Below, one piece after another: positions 43,916 through 52,993 of a stretch of DNA of 64,000 bases. The DNA lies in the NCBI RefSeq assembly GCF_030160835.1, contig NZ_BSPC01000057.1, forward strand, positions 1 through 64,000, written 5' to 3'. Each line of letters begins with the position of its first letter. The stretch's first letter is position 1. The stretch is from Labrys miyagiensis (GTDB lineage Bacteria; Pseudomonadota; Alphaproteobacteria; Rhizobiales; Labraceae). A model generated the notes under the pieces. It worked only from the letters and a program-made list of their open reading frames with translations, was not told the DNA's origin and did no database searches. A program made the translations under genes and the position numbers.

Positions 43916-43993
43916 GTGGCGGCGGTTGGATTGTCCAACAGCCGATCCGTTGGACGGAGATCCAAAATCCAGATAAGATTAGGTGGGGGCACT

Positions 43994-45358
43994 ATGGGCT
44001 TCTGGAGTTGGAAATATACCGCTTCGGATGTTGCCGATTGGTTCGATTCCAATGATGAAAAATATTGGCGTGACCACGATGAATGGTTGATCAGTACGCA
44101 GCTGCGCGGAGAGACCAACCCGGTGTTCGTATTCGCCACCTGGTTCAATGACCGGATGGCGACCCTTCCGCAACGTGTTGGTAGCTCGTTGACGTCCGGC
44201 GTCGTGGACGTTCTACGACTTGGCAGCGATATCGACTTTTCGTCGAAAATGGGCATCGCCAAGGGCGTGTTCCTGAATTTAACGCGCATTGCAACGATCG
44301 CGGGGCCGATATCCAAAGCGGTTGGCGCGGGTGGAAGGTATGCGGGACTCCTCGCCACTTCTTCTTTGGAGGAAATCGCAGGCGCTGCAAAGCCTTGTAG
44401 CTTCGTCAGCGCCAACAACGTGCTTTCATATATGAAAGGTCGCACCGTTCAGTTGTTCGCCGTTGTAGATGACGTCATTAAGGTCAGAGGAGCTAACAAG
44501 GGCATTGGCCGCGAAGCATTGTTAGCAAGTGAGGAGGTGCAGGCGGCGTTAGCAAAGTTCGGAGTCACCTGGGAAAGGCTCTCGAACCTCGGTAGCATTG
44601 ATGATGTCTTGAAGGCTGCGAAGTCTTCCGAGGGCCCCATACTATTCAGCATTGAATGGGAAATGAACGGAAGAACCGCCAGGCACGCGCTTACCGCCGT
44701 CAAAGACATGGCCGGTAGAGTGCGAATCCTTGATTACGTCGAAGAGTCCTCCGAAGCGTTCAAAGGCTTCTCCTCTATTGCCGAAATGGCACAGGCGCGT
44801 CCTGAATGGGGAGAGGGATTTGCGAATGCAATATTGCGCACAAGTCAACCCGTCGTAGCCTTCAGTAGCCGGTATCTTCGGCTTCTGGAGTTCGGCGGCG
44901 GACTGTACAGATTCGGATTGCCCATCGCGATGGGACTCAAATGGCTGAAAGGGGAGACTCAAGACGATAAGGTATTCGCTATCGGTCGTTCAGCATGGCG
45001 TTACCTCAGGTCGAAGTGGGACGATGAATCGCCCACACCGCCCCTGGCCACAAATCCACCACCTGTTGCCGCTGAATTACACATTCCTCCTGTCCCTCAA
45101 GTCAACGCTAGGGCGCTCGGTGTTTCGCCTCTATCGCGCGCAGCATCCTCCGCCCCGCGCATCGACTGGCTTACGGGCGTGCAGTTTCGATTGAAATACC
45201 TCGGGTATTATAGGGGCCCCGTTCATGGCAACAACGACCACTCGACCAAGGCTGCTGTCCTGGCCTTTCAGAAGGAGTGGTTTATCGATTCAAAGCAATG
45301 GGACTCTATACCTGGGCCCATAACCCAGGCGATGCTGTATTCAGTATTGGGATGGTGA
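43994..45358 (+). CDS. Papain-like domain + peptidoglycan-binding domain protein (possible effector)
   Basis: 454 residues from ATG 43994, with GGTGGGGG upstream; the frame is open to 43916 but that part overlaps the broken gene before it. The middle domain has the layout of a papain-like fold: Cys135 (AAKPCSFVSANNVLSYM), His231 (MNGRTARHALTAVKD) and Asp247 (GRVRILDYVEE). This is the order and spacing seen in papain-fold toxins and deamidases. The last about 65 residues are a PG_binding_1 domain (VQFRLKYLGYYRGPVHGNND, STKAAVLAFQKEW). The N-terminal 110 residues are Trp-rich and unassigned. There is no signal peptide. It may be a cell-wall-targeted or phage-tail-like delivered effector; this is an inference. 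It converges with the STAND gene. Confidence 0.6.
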   Translation: MGFWSWKYTASDVADWFDSNDEKYWRDHDEWLISTQLRGETNPVFVFATWFNDRMATLPQRVGSSLTSGVVDVLRLGSDIDFSSKMGIAKGVFLNLTRIATIAGPISKAVGAGGRYAGLLATSSLEEIAGAAKPCSFVSANNVLSYMKGRTVQLFAVVDDVIKVRGANKGIGREALLASEEVQAALAKFGVTWERLSNLGSIDDVLKAAKSSEGPILFSIEWEMNGRTARHALTAVKDMAGRVRILDYVEESSEAFKGFSSIAEMAQARPEWGEGFANAILRTSQPVVAFSSRYLRLLEFGGGLYRFGLPIAMGLKWLKGETQDDKVFAIGRSAWRYLRSKWDDESPTPPLATNPPPVAAELHIPPVPQVNARALGVSPLSRAASSAPRIDWLTGVQFRLKYLGYYRGPVHGNNDHSTKAAVLAFQKEWFIDSKQWDSIPGPITQAMLYSVLGW

Positions 45359-45615
45359 CAACTATTATAGCACAAATACTCTTGATGCCAGTCTCTGCGC
45401 GTCGTCTGCAGCTAAAGACCTTCCGGATGACCTGAGGACTAAAATCAACATCGAATTTTACAAAGACGGTGCCGCTGCAGTCTTTAAATCGATGGTAGAG
45501 TAAAATGTATCGACGAATACTTTGGCCGCTAGTGAATAAAAATTCAGTCACAAGTTACAGCTATTGTATAGGGGTAGGCAAGGTAGCTGTTTGAATTAAT
45601 TCATTTCGTTTACTC
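45359..45615. other. Convergent intergenic stretch
   Basis: A tiny frame from about 45352 (ATGGTGA overlap) begins with a hydrophobic MVTTIIAQILLMPVSA. Another frame then reads DDLRTKINIEFYKDGAAAVF followed by KSMVE and a stop. The two could be parts of a frameshifted small exported protein, perhaps a partner of the upstream gene. The stretch is AT-rich. Confidence 0.35.
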
Positions 45616-48600
45616 TCACGGATACCAGTGGCCCACGTCATTTATTGCGCGCCATAGTTCGATTATTGCCGCTTGACCGCCCAACTCGAATGTCGAATGT
45701 GCCGCCGCCGCCACCGCCGATAGGGCGCCCGCTCTGGAGATAATACTGACTGTATCTATTAACGCTACCAAGGTCGCGAACCGCACGGTGGAGGGAACAC
45801 AGTCAACTAGCCTCATCAAAGCGCTTGCCCGGAAGTCTACATCGTCGATGGCTTTGGCAGAAACGAGCGCCTCTACAAAAATCTCGTGTTTCGCTGACGG
45901 CGCGAGTTGGAGGGCGAGCGCAGCCAGTGCGCTTGAACGAGCCCAAGCATTGACAATACCTCTAGCGGAAGCAAGCGTCTCATCAAAGTGAACCGGAGAA
46001 AGAAGAGGGGCTAGCGCGGTGATAATATTTGAGCGAGAAGACTCGCTGCGAGCAGCTTTGACTGCAATGAGCGCCTCACTGACCGCCTCATTTCTCTGTT
46101 CTGTCGCAAGATAGGGCGCCAACGCCGCCAGCGCGTGTGAACGATCGATCTCGTCGCCGATGGCCTTCACATGAGCAAGCGCACAGCCGAGCTGCTCTGG
46201 AGACAGATGGGGAGCTAACTGGGCTAGTATACTTGAGCGTGGACGCTTTTTAGCGATGCCTTCAACCGTGGTAAGCGCCTCGCTGAGCAAATCATGCCTC
46301 TGCCCCGGGGCAAAATGCGGTGCAAGAGCGGCCAGTGCGATTGATCTATCGCGTTCATCGCCAATGATTCTTGCAGACGCGAGCGCTCGGTCGAGCTGCT
46401 TAGGCGCCAAGAAGGGCGCCAGGCCCGCCAGAGCATTCGCGCGTGAGGTCGTTGCTGGAATGGCCTCGGCGGAAGCGAGTGCCTCGGCAAGATGCTCGGA
46501 CGAGAGATGGGGCGCCAGTGCAGCCAGCGCGTTCGAGCGGCTGTGTGTGTTTGGGATGGCCTTAGCCAACGCAAGTGCTTCGCCGAGTTGCATTAGTGTA
46601 AGTTGAGGCGCCAACACGCCCAAAACCTTTGCCCGATAGGTCCCGTCCCGGATGTCATGGGCCAAACCGAGCGACTCGCTAAGCACATCACCTCTCTGTT
46701 CAACAGCGATTTGGGGTGCCAGCATTGCCAAGGCGAATGACCGATTGCACTCGTCCTCGATGGCCCTTACAGAGGCGAGCATTTCGCCGAGGTCTTTCGG
46801 GATTAAATAGGGCGCTAGTCTCGCCAAGACGCTCGACCGCGCGTCCGGCTCGCCGATGTCTATAACCGAGATGTGGCGCCAACTTAGGAAATCGTGTCTG
46901 GTCGCAGGCTCGAGAAACCGTGCCAGAGCGGAAAGTGCGCTCAAGCGGTCGTTCCCATCGCTTATGGTTCTAACCAAAGCAAGGGTGTCGATCAACTGCT
47001 CGCGCGTAAGGTAGGGGGCGAGTGATGCCAGAGCGCGCGAGCGAGGGCCCTCGTTTTTGATCTCCCTCGCGGAAGCGAGTGCCTCGCTGAGATGCTCTGG
47101 GGCGAGAAACGGTGCAAGCGCAGCTAATGCTTCTGAACGCGGATATGCAGCGCGAATTGCCAGGGTGGAAGTAAATGCCTTAAAGACTTTTTCGGGGGCA
47201 AGAAGAGGCGCTAGGGTCGCGAGACTAAATGAGCGAAACTCCTCCTCACGTATAGCGTTGGCGGAAACGAGTGCGTCGCAAAGTACATCATTCCGCTGTT
47301 CCAAATTAAGGTAGCGTGCAAGAGCTGCGAGTGCCGTCGTCTTTGATGCCGGATGACCTATCGCTTTGACGGTGACAATTGCCTCATGGACTTGCTCCGG
47401 CGCAAGATGGGGCGCTAGAGCGGCTATAGCATATGCGCGAGCGCTCTCCTGACTAATAGCAGTGGCGGAAGCGAGCGCGTCGCAAAGTACATCATGCCGC
47501 TGTTCCAGATTAAGGTAGGGTGCAAGAGCTCCGAGTGCCCTCGTCTTTGATGCCGGATCATCTATCGCTTTGGCGGTGGCAATTGCTTTATGGAGTAACT
47601 CCGGCGCGAGATGGGGCGCTAGTGCGGCCAAGGTACTTGAGTGTGATTGATCGCTGAAAATCCATGTCTCGACATCCTCGTCAAGACCAAGATCGTTCGC
47701 CAGTTTGTCGGCAGCGCCTTTGCGATTGTGTTTGTCAACTAGAGCGGAAAACGAGTCTAGCGCTTCAACGAGCTGTTTGGGCGAAAGAAAAGGCGCGAGA
47801 GCGCTTAGCACATGGGAGCGAAAATGCCATGAACCTATGGTCTTCACCGAAGTGAGGGCTTCCGAGATCTGACCCGGCGCCAAATAGGGCGCCAGCTCGA
47901 CCATGTGGCGCCACGAGCCATCATCGAGATCAATTTTCTTAACGAAACGAAGCCTCTCGCCAACCGCAGGGTGTCTCTGTTCCGAAGGTAGATGACGCGC
48001 TAGCTTGGCCAGCGCGAGTGAACTCCAGAAGGGGTTATCAATATTGTTGGCGCGAGCGAGAGCATCGTCTAACAAATCATGCCTTCGATCCACAGCAAGT
48101 CCTCGATCGAAATCAAAGAAAACGTCGATGGCAGTACTTAACAGAGACGCTTGCTCTTGGTCGCGCGCCGTCTGGGTCGTCGAGAGCGCCAGTGAAGCCA
48201 GTTCCGAACTGAGCAAATCGCTTTCGCGAGAAATGACAGCAAGCCTCGCCAACAGAGATACGCTTTCTTGGGATGGACGTTTGATCTCCGCCAAATAAGC
48301 GGCCTGGCGGACTGTCATGACACCATGTTGAACAGCCGCCAATGCGAGTTCTCCCGGCATATTTCCAAGGGTTCTGATTGAGGAGAGTGCGATCGCGCAA
48401 CGCCATTGGGAGCCCAGTGTCTGAATAGCATCCTTCCGCCGTTGCGCGGACAACGCCGCCCGCACGCCGCTCGCAAACCCCCGCGGCCCGCCCTCAAGCT
48501 GCTCCCAAGCGCGCCGCCAGCCGTCGCTGACCAGCAGCATGAAGTCCTCCGCCGACGAACCGGCTTCCTCTAAGTGTTGAGGCAGGAACTGAAGCGCGTA

Positions 48601-50580
48601 GGAAGAGGCTCGCTCCACCGGCACCCGATCAACATTGAGATCTCCCAAATGGCCTAGGCCCCACGCCGCGAATCTGCGATGCATATCCTCGGCCCGGCCA
48701 GCGAAGCGCTCCTCTTGAAGGTAGCGGCCGATTTTGGGATGACTGAGAACATAACCAGAGCCTTTTTTTCCGTTTCCGAACACGAAACGACGCAATGGCT
48801 CAAGAAGCCTATCAGCGGCTATAAACCCGCTCGCACCGTGGATATGTCTCATAAGCGCTAACAGGTCCGCTTCTTCTAACGGACCGGCCGCGAACGCCAA
48901 GACTACAAGAACTCTGTCGACTTCATTACGGTCAATTCCAGCATCTTCCTGTCGCCATAATTCCTCCTGTCGTTCAAACCATCGCTCAAAGAAACTACCA
49001 AAACCCGGCTTCAGTAGATCGAGATCAGCACGCGAGATGCGCGCGCCTTTACTGGTGAGCTGCCACAGATCCTCTGCGAAGTAGCGGACGAGCAGTGGCT
49101 CGCCTTCAGTGAGAACGACAAGCCGATCAACAAAGTCTCGTTCGCGTGCAACCAGGTCAATTGGCGCGCCAAGTTTCGCAAGAACATCCGCGATGCCGTT
49201 GGCACTGAGTCGATCGAGTTCGAAGGATTCTACTTTTACACCGCGATCCCAGCCGAGGCGCTTCAGCCAACCGCTCGAATTACTGTCTCCCACCTGCCAG
49301 CGCGCCGACAGCAAGACTCGCAAATTGGTAGGCATAATAGTCGGAAGTACGGCAGGGTCGAAGCTACCTTGCAACGCCTCGTCAACGCCGTCGATGATAA
49401 CGATTACACGTATATCGCTATTTCCAATCCGGTCGAGAAGGTCGCGAACTGCGTAGCGAAATCCATCGGCGTAACGGATGGCCTCGTTCGGCAAGGATTC
49501 GCCCGTAATTTCCGCAAGCCTACGCGCGAGGCCCTCATAGAATACCTCTGGCCGGTTCGTGCCAACGCGGATGCTGATGGGCATGAAGGCGAGCTGCCAA
49601 CCGTTTCGGCCGAAAGTACTGTCACATTGGAGTATTCTTATCCATTGAACGAGCAGCGCGCTCTTCCCACGCCCGGCCGGAGCTGTGACTAGCATCCGTG
49701 GTGGAGAGTTTGGGTCGAGCAGCCAATTATTGAGACGACTAAATTCAGTGGCGCGCCCCCCGAAAGGAACGAGACCTATCTCCGACGCTAAATACTCGTC
49801 TGCAAAGGCCCGGGTTCGCGATTGAAAAATTCGCGCTATACCAAGATCCAGCCGGTTTTGTCTGATAATATACGGTACGAGACGTGGTTCCGTGTCCGAC
49901 GCGATCCGAAGGCAGTCGCGGAAATCAGCGTCATCAAAACAATTAGAGAGCCGCGTGACTTCAAGCTGACCACCCGAGAAATTGGCAGGCACTTGCTGCA
50001 CAGCACCGAACAGGTAAAGCTTGTCGTCCGACCCAACCCGGCAAGCGGCAGCGCCAGACATGCCTAGCCAGCCACGCGGATCATTTGGCTTGTCGGCTTC
50101 GGGCACGCTCAGGAAATATGGACCGAGCTGGTTTGCGATGCGGAGAACGCCGCGTACGCTGTAATCACCTACGGTTCCCTTCGTCGTGCACCAACGAGCC
50201 TGCGGGAACCCCGCCACATCAACCGCAGTAATTGGCTCTAACCATTCGTATGAAGCGAATATCGGTGTCAACACGGGCTTTATTTGTATTTCACCAGTCA
50301 CTCGAAGTAAGGCCAAGTCCAGCTCGCCGCGCCCTCGCCAGACTAACTGAGCTTTATATGCCGAAGTCACCCAGGCCCCATCCCGCGCCCGGTTCCTGAG
50401 AAGGGAAACATTCCATCCGACGTGACTCGACGCCTCGCGAGTCGGATAGTCGACAACATGCCCGGAAGTCAAAATCAGGCCGGGCGCAATCAATCGGCCC
50501 GAGCCAAACGAGCCGTTGCTCTGATCCTCGGTGTAAACGGCGGCCACGTCGGCCAGAAATTCATCCGCAGTCAGAGACAT
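45616..50580 (-). CDS. Trypsin-like protease - STAND NTPase - HEAT-repeat giant (conflict/defence-type)
   Basis: 1654 residues. Residues 1 to about 230 form a trypsin-like serine protease with a complete triad: His41 (LTSGHVVDY), Asp88 (GELDLALLRV) and Ser175 (WLGMSGAAAC). Residues about 270-640 form a STAND-type P-loop NTPase: an FGGRATEFSRL lead-in, Walker A TAPAGRGKS (299-307) and Walker B VIVIIDGVDEA (D397, D400, E401). From about 830 to the end there are more than 20 helical repeats of 33-37 residues (ALAALAPHLAPEQLxEALAxAKAI), a HEAT-like superhelix. STAND proteins of this plan bind a ligand through the repeats, oligomerise on ATP and switch on the effector, here a protease. The Trypco2 gene is 9 bp upstream on the same strand. 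Targets and triggers are unknown. Confidence 0.85.
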   Translation of the reverse strand: MSLTADEFLADVAAVYTEDQSNGSFGSGRLIAPGLILTSGHVVDYPTREASSHVGWNVSLLRNRARDGAWVTSAYKAQLVWRGRGELDLALLRVTGEIQIKPVLTPIFASYEWLEPITAVDVAGFPQARWCTTKGTVGDYSVRGVLRIANQLGPYFLSVPEADKPNDPRGWLGMSGAAACRVGSDDKLYLFGAVQQVPANFSGGQLEVTRLSNCFDDADFRDCLRIASDTEPRLVPYIIRQNRLDLGIARIFQSRTRAFADEYLASEIGLVPFGGRATEFSRLNNWLLDPNSPPRMLVTAPAGRGKSALLVQWIRILQCDSTFGRNGWQLAFMPISIRVGTNRPEVFYEGLARRLAEITGESLPNEAIRYADGFRYAVRDLLDRIGNSDIRVIVIIDGVDEALQGSFDPAVLPTIMPTNLRVLLSARWQVGDSNSSGWLKRLGWDRGVKVESFELDRLSANGIADVLAKLGAPIDLVARERDFVDRLVVLTEGEPLLVRYFAEDLWQLTSKGARISRADLDLLKPGFGSFFERWFERQEELWRQEDAGIDRNEVDRVLVVLAFAAGPLEEADLLALMRHIHGASGFIAADRLLEPLRRFVFGNGKKGSGYVLSHPKIGRYLQEERFAGRAEDMHRRFAAWGLGHLGDLNVDRVPVERASSYALQFLPQHLEEAGSSAEDFMLLVSDGWRRAWEQLEGGPRGFASGVRAALSAQRRKDAIQTLGSQWRCAIALSSIRTLGNMPGELALAAVQHGVMTVRQAAYLAEIKRPSQESVSLLARLAVISRESDLLSSELASLALSTTQTARDQEQASLLSTAIDVFFDFDRGLAVDRRHDLLDDALARANNIDNPFWSSLALAKLARHLPSEQRHPAVGERLRFVKKIDLDDGSWRHMVELAPYLAPGQISEALTSVKTIGSWHFRSHVLSALAPFLSPKQLVEALDSFSALVDKHNRKGAADKLANDLGLDEDVETWIFSDQSHSSTLAALAPHLAPELLHKAIATAKAIDDPASKTRALGALAPYLNLEQRHDVLCDALASATAISQESARAYAIAALAPHLAPEQVHEAIVTVKAIGHPASKTTALAALARYLNLEQRNDVLCDALVSANAIREEEFRSFSLATLAPLLAPEKVFKAFTSTLAIRAAYPRSEALAALAPFLAPEHLSEALASAREIKNEGPRSRALASLAPYLTREQLIDTLALVRTISDGNDRLSALSALARFLEPATRHDFLSWRHISVIDIGEPDARSSVLARLAPYLIPKDLGEMLASVRAIEDECNRSFALAMLAPQIAVEQRGDVLSESLGLAHDIRDGTYRAKVLGVLAPQLTLMQLGEALALAKAIPNTHSRSNALAALAPHLSSEHLAEALASAEAIPATTSRANALAGLAPFLAPKQLDRALASARIIGDERDRSIALAALAPHFAPGQRHDLLSEALTTVEGIAKKRPRSSILAQLAPHLSPEQLGCALAHVKAIGDEIDRSHALAALAPYLATEQRNEAVSEALIAVKAARSESSRSNIITALAPLLSPVHFDETLASARGIVNAWARSSALAALALQLAPSAKHEIFVEALVSAKAIDDVDFRASALMRLVDCVPSTVRFATLVALIDTVSIISRAGALSAVAAAAHSTFELGGQAAIIELWRAINDVGHWYP
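47277..47424. repeat. First copy of a near-identical 148-bp repeat inside the STAND gene
   Basis: CGCAAAGTACATCATTCCGC and the 130 bp after it recur 204 bp further on (47481-47628) with few changes. The period equals 68 codons, two HEAT-like repeats. Confidence 0.8.
47481..47628. repeat. Second copy of the 148-bp repeat inside the STAND gene
   Basis: It starts CGCAAAGTACATCATGCCGC and matches the first copy base for base over most of its length, so the duplication is recent compared with the other, protein-level repeats. Confidence 0.8.
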
Positions 50581-50589
50581 TACGGAGCC

Positions 50590-50898
50590 CTATTTAGGCA
50601 AGCCCATGGGCACCGTGCCCGAACGCACTTTAATTGGCTGCCCATTTTTGTCGGCGACCGATAAAGACAGCTTAATCTTATGCTGACTCTGCCGGTCCAC
50701 CTTTGCCTCAGCGGAAACATCGAGGAAGGCGAGCAATTTCAAACCACCACCAACCTTCGCCTCTGTGCCGAAATTGACTACGAGCTCGATGTCGATCCCA
50801 TTCGGCGTGAATACTACATCCTGATCCTTCCCATCCAGGATGGCTTGTCGCAGTTCATCCCGAAGCTGTTGGATCGCGTCAGAAAGAGAAATTTGCAC
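50590..50898 (-). CDS. Trypco2 (trypsin-co-occurring domain 2) protein
   Basis: 102 residues. It reads QISLSDAIQQLRDELRQAIL, DGKDQDVVFTPNGIDIELVV, NFGTEAKVGGGLKLLAFLDV and DRQSQHKIKLSLSVADKNGQ. This is the small beta-rich domain known to occur beside, or fused to, trypsin-like proteases in predicted NTP-dependent conflict systems, first as helix (SLSDAIxxLRxEL) then as strands ending KIKLSLxV. It sits 9 bp upstream of the protease-STAND gene, so the two form an operon. It may regulate the protease or couple it to a sensor. Confidence 0.85.
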   Translation of the reverse strand: MQISLSDAIQQLRDELRQAILDGKDQDVVFTPNGIDIELVVNFGTEAKVGGGLKLLAFLDVSAEAKVDRQSQHKIKLSLSVADKNGQPIKVRSGTVPMGLPK

Positions 50899-51164
50899 AG
50901 CTGTTCCTTAGGTCAGAAGGTGGCTTCTATCTCCCAGTTCGCGCTGGGGATCGCACTCGGGAACTTACTAGGTCACAGAACGATGCAAGGACGAACCTAT
51001 CAGCATGCTTGCCGCCTAAAGCGATGTTAGGGTATTCTTTGGCAGCGTGAAAGGCGGTGTGGAATGATTGTCATCCTCTAGCCGTTCTTCTGCGCCAGCG
51101 AGTTGTCAGATTCGGCGGAATGAGAGTGAGTTCTGATTGGCTCGCGGTCGTCACCAGTCACCAC
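50899..51164. promoter_or_regulatory. Upstream region of the Trypco2-STAND operon
   Basis: No gene is supported here, and both flanking features read leftward. The operon promoter should lie in this stretch. No operator is recognised. Confidence 0.4.
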
Positions 51165-51423
51165 TAGATGTTTGGTCTCAGGTTCTGTGAACCGACGAAA
51201 TTCATTGATTTACGCCCCGTTAGCCTCAATAGCCTTCGGCTCTGTGCGGCTATACTCGTGAAGTGGATAGCCCCACAAATACGCCCCCAAACCCGACTGC
51301 ATAGGCATTCTCCTCGCGAGCCTGGCTCGCTGACATGGCGGTGTCCTGCGCGAGAGCTGAGGGGCTGGGTATCATCTCGAAAGTCGCGGCGAGTGTGAGC
51401 ATCAATAGGGCCAGCGCCTTCAA
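51165..51423 (-). pseudogene. DUF1254-family protein, frameshifted N-terminal remnant
   Basis: From TTG 51423 (GGAGG upstream) it reads a signal peptide KALALLMLTLAATFEMIPSP then AQDTAMSASQARENAYAVG. A one-base shift then gives AYLWGYPLHEYSRTEPKAIE, ANGA-stop-INEFRRFTEPE. The joined text is the start of DUF1254 proteins (AYxWGYPLxEYxR...). The gene is broken twice and truncated. Confidence 0.75.
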
Positions 51424-51608
51424 TGCTCCGCCTCCTCGGTGGCAGATGGGTGCCCACTCTAAAGGAACACACCTGGCGGGGCGAGTACGTTACAGTAACC
51501 CATGCGCTTGAACGTCTATGTCGGCACAGGCGGCTTATACGGCGGCCCGCAATCGAATGACCGCAAAAGCGTCCAAGCTCCGTTGTTCAGAGTGATGGGG
51601 TTTTGACC

Positions 51609-52268
51609 CTACTCTACCGCTGCGTGAACCTCACCCCGCAGAAAAGCGTCCACACATTCGTATTGCCAGTTCGTCCGCGTCGTCGTGTGGTATCTCACGG
51701 CATCGCAACCGGGAATCTCCGGCGCATAGATTGAATTATAGAACACGGTCCGCCTGGAGCGGACCCCGCCCGTCAGCTTGCAGAACAGCGGCACATAATC
51801 CTTGCCGCCGAAAAACACCACGGGCTCGCTTGTTCTCTCCGGCAGCATATTGAGGTCGCGATACCGGTCCGCCTTGCGCCTGCGCGCGTAAGCGCCCGCT
51901 GCCACGCTAAAGGTGATGTCATAGGCGGGCGTCAAAAACGTGGCATTGATAAGGCCCCATCCCGCCGACAGGATGTAGGTATTCTCTATCCCGAACCGCT
52001 CCCTGAGACGGCGATATCTCTCGTCTGAATACAGCTCGTAGGCAGGCAGGAGATCGAGCGGATTGCTCCCGCTCCGGTTATATTCAAGCAGCATATCCCG
52101 CCACGATGCACCGCTCTCCGCCAGATCGTCGGGCCGGGCATAAGCGAAACGACTGTCTACTGGCGCTGCACCGGGATCGGCGACAAACAACACCTTCTTC
52201 CCGTCGCTTGTCCTGAGATACCCTGCATCAGGCCTTTTCGTTCCGGCACACTGAATGACGACAATCAC
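51609..52268 (-). CDS. YaaA/DUF6884-like protein
   Basis: 219 residues. The start MIVVIQCAGTKRPDAGYLRT, the mid part LPAYELYSDERYRRLRERFG, YILSAGWGLINATFLTPAYD and VVFFGGKDYVPLF resemble the YaaA/DUF6884 family. Those are Rossmann-like proteins with a CxxxK(R) start and a conserved SAGWGLI motif, related to enzymes acting on nucleic-acid bases or peroxide stress. Its ATG overlaps the stop of the GIY-YIG-like gene (ATGA), so the two are co-translated. The role is unknown; DNA modification or damage response is a guess from the partner. Confidence 0.65.
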   Translation of the reverse strand: MIVVIQCAGTKRPDAGYLRTSDGKKVLFVADPGAAPVDSRFAYARPDDLAESGASWRDMLLEYNRSGSNPLDLLPAYELYSDERYRRLRERFGIENTYILSAGWGLINATFLTPAYDITFSVAAGAYARRRKADRYRDLNMLPERTSEPVVFFGGKDYVPLFCKLTGGVRSRRTVFYNSIYAPEIPGCDAVRYHTTTRTNWQYECVDAFLRGEVHAAVE

Positions 52269-52993
52269 GATGCCTGCTCCATCGCCGTTATGTGCTGCTC
52301 AAGGCGTCCGAGAAACTCCGGGTCGTATTCCTCGTCAACGTGATTTGAGTTCCACAGGCCCGACTTCCTGATCCGCTCTCCGCTGCTCCTGATCCGCCCG
52401 CCTTCACAGAAATGGCCGAGCCAGCCGGGCGACGGCGCGTCGAGAGGCTCCTTGCCGAAGTTACTGAGGAGCGCAATCGCATTGCGCTCGATATAACCGC
52501 GCTGGCTGTCAGCGCCCGGCTCGTCGTCGATTGCGATCCACACGAAGGGCATCGCGCCGATGACACGGCTGACGGCCTGCTCCAGCGCGATTTCTCCCGC
52601 GCGTATCTCGCTGTTCGCGGTGTTTCCCATGCCCCAGGTCCGGCAGACATGGCCGTCTCTCGCGATGAGGGAAGTACCCACGATAAGCCGGAAGACCGAC
52701 CCGCGGTGATTGCCGCCGCCGCTTTTCGACTGGCCGCGGTGCTGTGACAGCCGCGTCCAGAGCCTGGTGCCGGACTCCGCTTTCAGGGCGTGGGTCCCTA
52801 CCCTGACAATGCGCGGACCGTCTCCGGTATCGCTGCGCGCTTCCCCGTCTTCCATGAAGAAGTAGACGCCCCGGCGCGGCCATGAATGCCTGCCCGTGCT
52901 GCCCGCGAGCGTCCGCGCGCCGCCGTTCATCGCCTGCAGGCGGGCGATGGCCACATAGAACCTCTTCAGGTCTTGGATGCGCTGCTGGTCCAT
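52265..52993 (-). CDS. GIY-YIG-like nuclease-domain protein
   Basis: 242 residues from ATG 52993; a TTG two codons upstream is possible. The core SWPRRGVYFFMEDGEARSDT, RIVRVGTHALKAESGTRLWT and RLSQHRGQSKSGGGNHRGSV has the order of a GIY-YIG domain: a first strand with GVYFF in place of GIY, then RVGTHA in place of YIG, then a conserved R..H. The later part has a possible metal-Glu helix (RGYIERNAIALLSNFGKEPL) and a C-terminal helical segment. It is coupled to the YaaA-like gene. Catalytic activity is not assured. Confidence 0.6.
   Translation of the reverse strand: MDQQRIQDLKRFYVAIARLQAMNGGARTLAGSTGRHSWPRRGVYFFMEDGEARSDTGDGPRIVRVGTHALKAESGTRLWTRLSQHRGQSKSGGGNHRGSVFRLIVGTSLIARDGHVCRTWGMGNTANSEIRAGEIALEQAVSRVIGAMPFVWIAIDDEPGADSQRGYIERNAIALLSNFGKEPLDAPSPGWLGHFCEGGRIRSSGERIRKSGLWNSNHVDEEYDPEFLGRLEQHITAMEQAS

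Noticed and set aside
46000-48300. Regular DNA periodicity that could suggest a CRISPR array
   Set aside because: It is the coding repeat of the HEAT-like region; units are codon-phased (about 99-111 bp), diverged, and without spacer-like unique segments.
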